DNA of 64,000 nt from Phoma sp. XZ068 (taxonomy: Eukaryota; Ascomycota; Dothideomycetes; Pleosporales; Didymellaceae): the NCBI GenBank assembly GCA_004835665.1, contig ML240445.1, positions 1,240,001 through 1,304,000 on the forward strand, read 5' to 3'. Positions 56,086 through 64,000 of this stretch are shown one piece after another. The notes under the pieces are model-generated. The model was given only the letters and a program-made list of their open reading frames with translations, made no database searches and was not told the origin of the DNA. The position numbers were made by a program, and so were the translations under genes. Every line of letters starts with the position of its first letter. Position 1 is the stretch's first letter.

Positions 56086-58308
56086 ATGTCGCGAGTGATC
56101 CAGGATTCAGATGAAGAGTTGGACGATGATCTCGAAGTAGACGTGCATCAGGCAGATAAGAAAGACGCGACACCCCCCAAACAGTCCACCAGCGAAGCGT
56201 CTTCTACTGGTAAGTACGACAACAAGAGCAAGAAAAAATCTCGCTTATCAGACCTGAGCAGAAGCTCTACGATTACAGATAGAAGCAGCCCATCGGGCGC
56301 ATCTGCAATCTCAATTTCCCAAGATCGATGGTCAAACGCCGGTTACTCTTGATATTTACCACCTGCAGAGGACGGCACCAGCCATCTTTGACTCGAACAG
56401 CACATCACATACACATCTTGCACCAAATAAGAACCCACTCACTTATGGAGGGCAATCGAGGGTCATGCTCAGCAGCTCACCGGCTACTCAGCAACAATAT
56501 CAAACATGTATGGATCAACTTCCCCAACCTACCCAGGCGACCGACGGACATGACTGGGTGTTGGGAGGCACCATACGCGAGGCATACGCTCAACATAATC
56601 CAAACACAATGTTTCCTGAGCCTTCAAGTACAGTCCCGAATGCAACTCTGACGCAACAACGCCTGCTGGAGAGGGTACTTGCGCCAGCGCTCCTAGGATC
56701 TGACGTTGAGGCTGACAAAACCCTATTTCGGCCGGACGCCTCGATACCTTGGTCGGAGTATCTGAAGTCGCCGACGAACACTGAAGAGCATCTGAGATCG
56801 TCGGCCCATGACCCTCAAGTTTCGCAGATTGCGTCAACCACATTGCTGGAGCCAACGTTAGAAGAACACTTTACACTTCCAAAATTGCAGCGAAGTCGAC
56901 AAGAGTCGTTGATTCTTGTGGACAGTGTCTCAACACCAGACATGTGTCTGGATGTACTTGATGCCCGAGCCGTTGCCATATCACACAATGACGATGCCCA
57001 ATTAGACCCCACGAAACCACGGGCCTCTGCGTCTTCGACCGTAAACAGATTTACACGAGGAAAGACCACGAGCTCGTCTCGTAATTTGCGCAAGAGGAAA
57101 CTAAGCCCTGGGCGTGATTCAGATGATGATCTAGCGGACTTGTTATTACCCAAGGAACAGTAAGCTTGATGCCATTGCTCTCGTTAGGTTTAGTAACACT
57201 AGACTGCAGATATAAGCCCCATTCGAGTCGTTCAAGGTCACTAAAGGTCAGTACGCAGGAGTCTATTGACTACTCAGTCAGACCTGAGAATGCCACAAAA
57301 GCAAACAAACGAAGGACATCAACGCCTGCAGCCACACATTTTGCGTATGCACCCAGTACGCCGGATAGAATTCGGATGATTTGCGAGATGGGTTTCACGC
57401 CGTCCATGAGTGAAAGAGCTTTAAGACAAAATGATGGGGACGTCACGCAAACCATTGATTGGCTCATTGCCAATAGGGTAGCTGATGATGAACTAGTCGC
57501 TCAAACCTCACCAGGCTTGACAATTGCCAACAACGAACCAAGTGGGAGCATCGACTTTCACAAGTATAATGATGTTTCCCGGGCGAGCCATAACAGCAAC
57601 AAGCAGGTAGTGGCCATTGACATTAGTGGCACACCAGATGCCGTGAAACCCACCTCCGCGTCCACAGAAACAGATATCAACAACCCTACTGTCGATCTTA
57701 GGAGCCCAGCAAAGGTTCAGGTAGTCATACCCGCGAAAGTACCCGGGTTTGCTGTGCAGACGTCTGCCATGCCTGTAACGTATCATGAGAAAGCCAAACG
57801 CAGGAAAACACGATTGGATGAATTGAACCCGCCAGCGACTGATATTGCTGTTGGCATGTCAAAAGTCGAGAAGAAACGAAGTCGAGGTCGTCCTAAGAAG
57901 GCAGCTAAGGGTTCTACGTCTATTAAAATTCTACGAGACATCATAGATGAGGGTCCAGAGGAGCGAGCACACGATTCTCCGCTCCATGCTGTTGATGGGA
58001 ATGCGCAGCTCATTCCGGCAGAGACCCAAGCCGTACAGGAAACGGCAAGAATAACCTCAACCATACCAGGCCATGATGTGAATCGTTTCCAAACGGGAGA
58101 TGCAGCGACTACCACTTCCACGGCAACGACTACGCCCAAATCGCCAAATATCCCAGACCGTCCAAAGGTAGAATCTATCACTCCAGAGCGTATCACAAAA
58201 TCCATTTCTCGAGAGCGGTACTTAAACAACAAAGCGAAGGTACCCTATCGTGTAGGGCTGAGCAAGCGTGTTAGAATTGCTCCACTACTAAGGACGATGA
58301 AGAAATGA
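56086..58308 (+). CDS. UBA-domain and AT-hook protein, unknown function
   Basis: Three exons (56086-56209, 56262-57159, 57210-58308) encode 706 residues. At the first intron, a GTAAGT donor is best joined to the acceptor GAGCAG at 56261; the nearer TATCAG would keep the wrong frame and end at 56352. This gives a continuous segment TEALRLQIEAAHRAHLQSQF. The protein has an acidic N-terminus (VIQDSDEELDDDLEVD), a UBA domain near residues 390-430 (RIRMICEMGFTPSMSERALR, then TIDWLI) and an AT-hook (KKRSRGRPKKAAKG, about 565). The rest is Ser/Thr-rich and probably disordered. Ubiquitin and DNA binding together suggest a chromatin-linked role, but this is inference and no named orthologue is recognised. 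Confidence 0.7.
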
Positions 58309-60172
58309 TCCTACCCATCCCGATCTGAACTTCGTTCGTTGGTGCATGTAGCAGGCAAGGCCAGAGCTTATGCTTTACTCGACGATACCCACTGTCCAAT
58401 CAAGCCAGTTATGCACACTCTTCCTCTGTACAGGAATGCATGTGTGACTGTGGTGCACCTGATTGCTAGCAACCAACAAACACAAGACTGGCAGCTAGAT
58501 TTTGCTTGTGTATTATCTTCTGTGACCAGCGAGACCTCAGAAGTCGGTAGAAGGGCTAGACACTTGTACCCCACGAATCGGCGTGGGCCACAATGATCAA
58601 AATGAACGTGCGTCACGTTACAGGCAAGAACCTTGCGCTGCGTCTCTCGCGTTGCTAATTTCGGTGATCCGCGAGCGTTGCACTACTTGCAAGCTTACCA
58701 TAGTATCATCAGAGTACTCAACAAGGGCGCGTTTACGTCGCTTTCGCATTTGCTTGTTTAAGTATTAGGTATTGCACCTTGCACGGTAGTTGCGTCCTCA
58801 CGGTGTGTTACACTGGAGCCACGTCGTGCGCGCTGTCAACACGAGGTGTCTTACAAGCATGGATCCTTCTGCTGACGGCAATCTATTGAATGCAGAATTC
58901 CACCTCGAGACAGACATCATTCGATGCTAAGCGATTGATTAAACTTCGGCTTCAAGACGGGATCCGCCAGGTTTTCAACGCGAACTTACTCTAGCAACCC
59001 CTATTGACCTTCATCTCCACATGGGTTAGCTTGGCCTTGGCGTGCCAAGGGCGTGATCTTGCCCGTTCCGCCCGTAACGCCGGTATCTTCAACTCTCGCT
59101 CCTTCAAACGTTCCGACCAAATTATGATGCGGGGATTTATATATGTGATCGCTAACACAGGCAGGCGCCATTCTTAACCTTCCCAGCCAAGGCTTGCAGC
59201 CTCGTAACGTGTCACTCGTGGCCCCAATGCATCCTTGGGCCTGGGATAATAAAGAGGGGCCATCATGATGTTGCCTTCACGCCAGCGAAATGCAGGTCCA
59301 TATCGATAGCTAAACACTAGGGGTCTGCAGAACCAATGCGCATCTCCCGCACGGGTTGAGAGCCGAACTACGCTGGTCGGTTGCAAATGAAGGCTCTCAA
59401 GCGTCGCTCTTACCAAAGAGGTGCATCGGCTTCCCGCCATTATAAGCCATCACACGCATAACACGAACGTGTTAGCTGACAAGCCGTCTTGATTTGCTCT
59501 TGGCAGGCGCGGCGATGTTTCTTCTTCGGCTCTTGCGCGACGCGGAAGCGTGGGCGACGCCGGTTCATATTTTTAGCCTGCCATGCCTTGAACGTCTTGG
59601 CCCGCGTAAGGCGGAATGGACGTTCCTCCTTTCCCCCTTTCGGATTGCATTCCCCAACTATTCTCCGCTGTTATTCAACATCAAGTCTTACAGATGATGC
59701 AATACGCTAAGGGCATCAGAGATAGTACACAGGGTCGCTGTCAAGGCCAAAGACGCAGTGGGAGAGCGCTTGATGCCGGGACAAAGCGAAGTAACAATGA
59801 ATTCACCGGAAACAACAGCAGATGGAAGACCCGCTGTAATTGCTCGTATTCACAAGCTTTCTCCAGGCGGGCGATCTTGGCTGCTGATAATAGTGCGCTG
59901 ACCATCAATTAGCGGACGGCCATGGCGTGAACCAGGTGCGCCACGCCTTGCCTTGTCGCTCCTGCTATTGTTTCATCCATATAAGTATAAGCAACAGCCT
60001 GTTCTCTCTTTGCTCACCCGTTCTGCGCGTCAATTGCTCGTCCAAAGCGACAGTCATTCGTTTTTTATATCGTGTTTAATCATTAATTGAAGTCGACAAT
60101 CACACTCGCTACCGAACCAACCAATTTCCCTCGGGAACAGAAGATTTATATCATACTTGCTGGGACGAAATA
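58309..60172. other. 1.9-kb interval upstream of the chitin deacetylase
   Basis: No convincing gene. ORFs such as 59489-59710 and 59494-59697 overlap in different frames and lack resemblance. The last 200 bp carries a TATA-like element and a pyrimidine-rich leader for the deacetylase gene. Confidence 0.4.
59979..59990 (+). promoter_or_regulatory. TATA-like element of the chitin deacetylase gene
   Basis: ATATAAGTATAA lies about 185-195 bp before the ATG and is followed by a C/T-rich stretch typical of fungal transcription start regions. This is a position and motif argument only. Confidence 0.4.
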
Positions 60173-62618
60173 ATGCGATTCTCCGAAGTACTTGCGGCCT
60201 CGTCGGTGGCCTCCCTCGTTGCCGCCCACGGTGGTGTACAGGGTGCCCCAAAGCTCTTTGGTCTGCCCAGCGACATCAAGATCAGGACCCCTTCTCCTCG
60301 TGCTGCTCGTGCCGCCGCTGCTGTTCAGGGTCCTCACCATCTGCTCGCACGTCAGGGTGGAGATGCCAATAACCGCTGCGGACCAAGCTTTGGTAATGCT
60401 GTTTGCGCTGCGGGATTCTGCTGTTCTGGTGCTGTATGTTCTTCCAACCGCCAGTGATATGTTATATGCTTACTGGCTACCAGGGATACTGTGGAAACAC
60501 TCCCGACCACTGCAACGCTCCGGACTGCCTTTTCAACTTCGGTCCTGGTTGTGATGCCAACAAGACGCCTGCCGGAGCCAGCACTCGCAACGATGCTCGT
60601 CCCCAGAAGGGTAGTGTCCAGTATGGTGGTGCCGGTATCTACGCTTGCCGAAAGGCGGGAACTGTTGCCATCACTTACGATGATGGTCCATATATCTACA
60701 CTGACGAGGTCCTCAACAAGTTCGCTGCGGCCGGTTTCAAGGCTACCTTCTTCGTTACCGGTATCAACATTGGTAAGGGCGCCATTGATGAGAAGTGGAG
60801 CGCTGTGATCAAGCGTATGGTTGCCGAAGGTCACCAGGTTGCTTCCCACACCTGGTCTCACCAGGATCTCTCCGCGATCACTGAGGCCCAGGTCTACGAC
60901 CAGATGGTGAAGAACGAAATGGCCATCCGCAACATCATCGGCAAATACCCCACCTACATGCGCCCTCCCTACTCGTCTTGCAACACAGTCTGCCAGAACG
61001 TTCTGCAGAAGCTCGGTTACGTTATCTCCTACTTCGACTTGGACACCGATGACTACAACCAGCTCACTCGTGAGAAGATCGAGGTAGCCAAGAACAACTT
61101 CCGTAGTGCCGTGAACGCCGCCCAGCCCGCCAGCCAAAGCAAGCTTGCTATTGCTCACGACATCCACGAGCTCACCGCTCTCAACCTGACCGTCACCATG
61201 ATCGAAACCCTCCAGGCACGTGGCTTCAAGGGTGTCACCATGGGTGAGTGCATGAACGAGCCCGAAGCTAATTGGTACCGCGACTCTACGCCCGGTACAC
61301 CTAGCCCTTCGTCCACTCGTGTCTCGTCCACCACTGGCCCTACCTCCACTCCCACTGGCGCCGTCTCCACCGATGGAACCTGCGGTGGTACCAACGGCCA
61401 AAAGTGCACTGGCTCAGCCTTCGGCAACTGCTGCTCCCAGTACGGCTACTGTGGCGCTACAGTGAGTGCTCTGCCAAGCTAATGTTGTTGAATCCCCTCA
61501 CTGACGTGATTCAGACTGACTACTGCGGAACTGGTTGCAACCCTCTCTACGGAAACTGCGGCACCAATGCTAACCCCAGCTCTCCCGCCTCGTCGTCCCC
61601 CGCTCCTCAGCCCACCGGTGCCCTGAAGACCTCGTCTGACGGTACATGCGGCGGTTCCTCCGGCTTCACCTGCGTTGGTTTCGTCCACGAAGGTGCAAAG
61701 TCCGAGTGCTGCTCTCAATGGGGATACTGCGGTGCCTCCACCGACCACTGCGGAACCGGATGCAACCCCCTCGCAGGTAACTGCGGCTCTGTAAGTTCTT
61801 CTGTCTCGTCTTCGGTTGCCCACTCTTCGTCGGCCCCCGTTTCTTCAACAGACGCGCACGAATCCACCTCTTCCTCCGCAGTCTCTACCCCTTCTATTAC
61901 CTCGACTACGGTTCAATCTTCAACGGCTTCACCCTCAGTCTCTACCGATAAGTCTGGCGATGAGTCCAGCACAGTTTCTTCAGTTCACCCCGACTCTACC
62001 TCGGCCTCCGACAAGCATGAGTCTAGCACAATTTCTTCAGTCTACCCCTCCAGCTCTTCAGCCTCAGACAAGCCCGACGACCATTCCAGCACCGTTTCTT
62101 CTGTTCACCCAGACGTTACGTCCTCTGCTTCAGACAAGCACGAGTCCTCTCTTCCCACTGGCTCTTCATCGAGCTCTGTACCAACATTGCCCAGTCAAAC
62201 TAGCTCGGTCTACGCCGATGACCACTCCACCGCTTCGCCTTCGTCTACCGAATACTCCGTGGCCTCCTCGACAGGAAAGTACCCTGCGGCGTCTTCCTCT
62301 GCAGAGTCCTCCGTCTCCTCGACCGCCGACTACACCGCTTCCTCGCCCACTCCCGCCTATCCTACTACCCTAGCTTCCTCGGTCAAGCCTGTCACCTCCA
62401 CCCCTTGCACCACCTCGTCGACCGCGACTCCCACCCCCACTAAGAGCATCTCCAAAGATGGCAAGTGCGGTGGCGAGAACGGCCAGACATGCGCTGGTTA
62501 CAAGAATAGCTTCGGCTTCAAGCTTGAGTGCTGTTGCAAGACATCCGGTCGCTGCTCTGCTGACCCCTGGGCCTGCACAGCCGGATGCGACAAGAAGAAT
62601 GGAAAGTGCTGGTACTAG
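60173..62618 (+). CDS. Secreted chitin deacetylase with multiple CBM18 modules
   Basis: Three exons (60173-60433, 60484-61461, 61515-62618) encode 780 residues. The N-terminus MRFSEVLAASSVASLVAAHG is a signal peptide. A first chitin-binding CBM18 (about 68-110; CAAGFCCSGAGYCGNTPDHC) precedes a NodB deacetylase domain (about 135-340) with TYDDGPY (Asp 153/154), HTWSHQD (His 209/213) and RPPYSS. Two more CBM18 modules follow (CCSQYGYCGATTDYCGTGC and CCSQWGYCGASTDHCGTGC), then a 200-residue Ser/Thr-rich linker with tandem repeats, and a last divergent Cys-rich module ending GKCWY. The enzyme converts chitin to chitosan in the wall, which in pathogens can hide chitin from host receptors. There is no GPI signal. 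Confidence 0.92.
61961..62150 (+). repeat. Tandem repeats in the Ser/Thr-rich linker
   Basis: Within the deacetylase linker, a unit of about 20-23 residues built around SSTVSSVHPDSTSASDKHE recurs three times with changes (SSTISSVYPS, then SSTVSSVHPDV). The DNA copies are close but not identical. Such repeats change in length easily and are usually O-glycosylated in wall proteins. Confidence 0.75.
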
Positions 62619-63113
62619 AGGCTAGTAGTATGATGATTGGGAGTCAAATCAATTTGGAGGGATATAACATGCACCACGTCTTTTCTTTGGGGATATGGAT
62701 ATTTTGATGTGGAGGATTGTTGCATATAGTTGGATTGATGACACGTGTGGTAATGTTGAAAGGATATATTACATGTTAAAACGTATACATTGATGAACTG
62801 GCTATCTTCCATTTTGTAATCCTGATTTCTGATATAGAGCGCACAGCAACACTGATTCCGTCGCCAGATAATGCAGGTAAATAGAAACGACACTGATCGC
62901 TCCTAGGGCATCAGCTACGTCAACAAGCGGATATTGCAGTTATAGCATCTCCCATAGGAGACATGTGACGTCTCGTCAGATATACTACCACGAAAGTCGC
63001 TAAGCCTTCGCTCGTATGCGTTGCTCAAAAGTGTGCTTCCATTTGTGATATTGCGCCCGGTATAATACGCAAATCTCGATATAGGCGACGAATGCTCTAT
63101 CCTTGCGGCTTAT
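62619..63113. other. Convergent 3' intergenic region
   Basis: 495 bp between the stops of the deacetylase and the FAM192A-type gene. AT-rich at 62640-62790. No coding signal is seen. Confidence 0.5.
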
Positions 63114-63845
63114 TCAATCGTCTTCATCTGAAGACTCGTAGCCGAGACCAAGCGATAGCGCGGCTGGAGCTTTGGCTGGAGGCGATGCAGCCGATCTCGT
63201 ACGTGGTGCAGCGGTGAATACTGCTGTAGTAGACTTCGGTGCGCCGTCCATCGCCTTCGCTGTCTCATCAGTTTTCTCGGGAGTATTCTTCCCTTCAGCC
63301 ACCGAACTAGACTTCCGTAGTTTGACACCCTTCAAAAGGCTCGATTCGGGACCCTTCTTTCTCTTCCTCCCAGGCGCTGTCCATTGTACTTGGTCATCCT
63401 TTGGCACCTCAGTGTTGTCCTCTTCTAGTGCTTTTTGCTCTGCCTCTTCTTGTTGCCTACGGAACAGCTCCAACTGTTCGCGGGTTTCCTTCTTCACATT
63501 CGCCTCTTCCTTACGCTTGGCTTCAAGGATACCTTCAAGGTAGTCGGCTTCGTCGTCGTCAAGTGTAATATGCAATTTGTATCGTGCGGCTTGTTCGAAT
63601 GCCTCTTGTTTGGCGTCTTAAGCGTCAACCTGACATGTTAGTCAAGTTACTCAATCCAACGTGAGGTACTTTGTATCACCTTTGTTCGCTTGCAGGACCT
63701 CGTAGAGACTTTTGCCCTCGTTCTGCTTTCCTAGCTCTTCCTTTTCTCTGCGCTTTTCCTCGATCTCACGCTGAGCTTGGCGCCACTCATCGTCTCGCTC
63801 GATAGGCGCATCTGCAGTTCCCCCAGAGACGAAACCCGAAGACAT
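63114..63845 (-). CDS. FAM192A/NIP30 N-terminal domain protein
   Basis: Two exons (63845-63680 and 63616-63114) encode 222 residues. The start MSSGFVSGGTADAPIERDDE and the helix-rich segment SLYEVLQANK, spliced to DAKQEAFEQAARYKLHITLD (a GTGATA...TTAAG intron), match the FAM192A (NIP30/PSME3IP1) N-terminal domain, which includes the D-E-A-D-YLEGI motif seen here. Yeast Fyv6 is a related splicing factor of the catalytic spliceosome; the human protein binds the PA28-gamma proteasome activator. The C-terminal half is disordered and basic (GRKRKKGPESSLLKGVKLRK) and ends in an acidic ESSDEDD. Confidence 0.85.
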
Positions 63846-64000
63846 GTCGCAAAAAGATGTGTGGTGGTATAGGATAAGAAGTCGAACTGCGTCTTGGTGA
63901 GCCTCGGCGCTCGAGCTTCCGGCTTTGCGGTGACTAAGCCCCACCAACAACCTCACCCACACGCGAAATAGTGCCAACCTTGACGTTTCGAATCAACTGG
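63846..64000. other. Upstream region of the FAM192A-type gene, cut by the window end
   Basis: 155 bp of promoter or 5' leader. The open frame on the minus strand continues past 63845 without family resemblance and is taken as leader. Confidence 0.4.

Noticed and set aside
56210..56352. Unspliced or 42-nt-spliced end of the UBA/AT-hook gene at 56352
   Set aside because: Both readings stop early. The acceptor at 56261 keeps a long continuous frame into the rest of the protein.
60352..61401. 349-codon open frame on the minus strand opposite the chitin deacetylase
   Set aside because: It mirrors the strongly biased codons of the sense gene, has no recognisable domain, and lies fully antisense to a well-supported enzyme.

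Overview
This window is nuclear DNA of a filamentous ascomycete. The genes carry short introns (about 45-60 bp, a few longer, GT-AG with one likely GC-AG), and housekeeping genes are packed on both strands. The families point to the class Dothideomycetes, probably order Pleosporales: an AKT2/AFT2-like alpha/beta hydrolase, a short gene with the fungal N-terminal domain seen in Pleosporales, and a chitin-binding-rich chitin deacetylase. The order is inferred from remembered family resemblance, not from a search. No tRNA, rRNA, CRISPR array or intact transposon was recognised by eye.

Layout. 1-9.4 kb: 3' end of threonine synthase (THR4), VPS25 (ESCRT-II), the six-BRCT protein Brc1/Rtt107, an alpha/beta hydrolase, Apq12 and a single-pass membrane protein. 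9.4-13.8 kb: no intact gene, with traces of decayed coding sequence. 13.8-21.8 kb: DIS3/RRP44 exosome nuclease, V-ATPase subunit H, tubulin cofactor E and SF3A2. 21.8-26.3 kb: gene-empty. 26.3-28.5 kb: RSC7/NPL6 chromatin remodeller subunit. 28.5-31.2 kb: gene-empty. 31.2-37 kb: JmjC/cupin protein, prefoldin subunit 5, a 672-residue orphan and mitochondrial uL23m. 37.4-39 kb: a frameshifted gene of a fungal N-terminal/ubiquitin-like family and a 71-residue zinc-ribbon gene. 39.7-42.7 kb: SUZ-domain protein, a small orphan and DPB4 (DNA polymerase epsilon). 44.3-49.3 kb: arrestin-like protein, a coiled-coil orphan and a broken cytochrome P450. 49.6-58.3 kb: SPX-ankyrin-GDPD protein (GDE1/NUC-2 type), XAP5/FAM50 and a UBA plus AT-hook orphan. 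60-64 kb: secreted chitin deacetylase with several CBM18 modules and a FAM192A/NIP30-type protein.

How the genes relate. They do not form one pathway or a secondary-metabolite cluster. Most are core cell functions: RNA decay, splicing, chromatin, replication, vacuole acidification, protein folding and phosphate metabolism. A repeated theme is head-to-head gene pairs sharing short intergenic promoters (DIS3/VMA13, TBCE/SF3A2, JmjC/PFD5, SUZ/orphan, FAM50/UBA protein). The accessory signal lies in the broken P450, the broken fungal-N gene with its zinc-ribbon neighbour, and the modular chitin deacetylase.

Exon boundaries were worked out by hand from reading frame, splice signals and family resemblance. 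No search or gene predictor was run. I found no convincing new multi-gene system.
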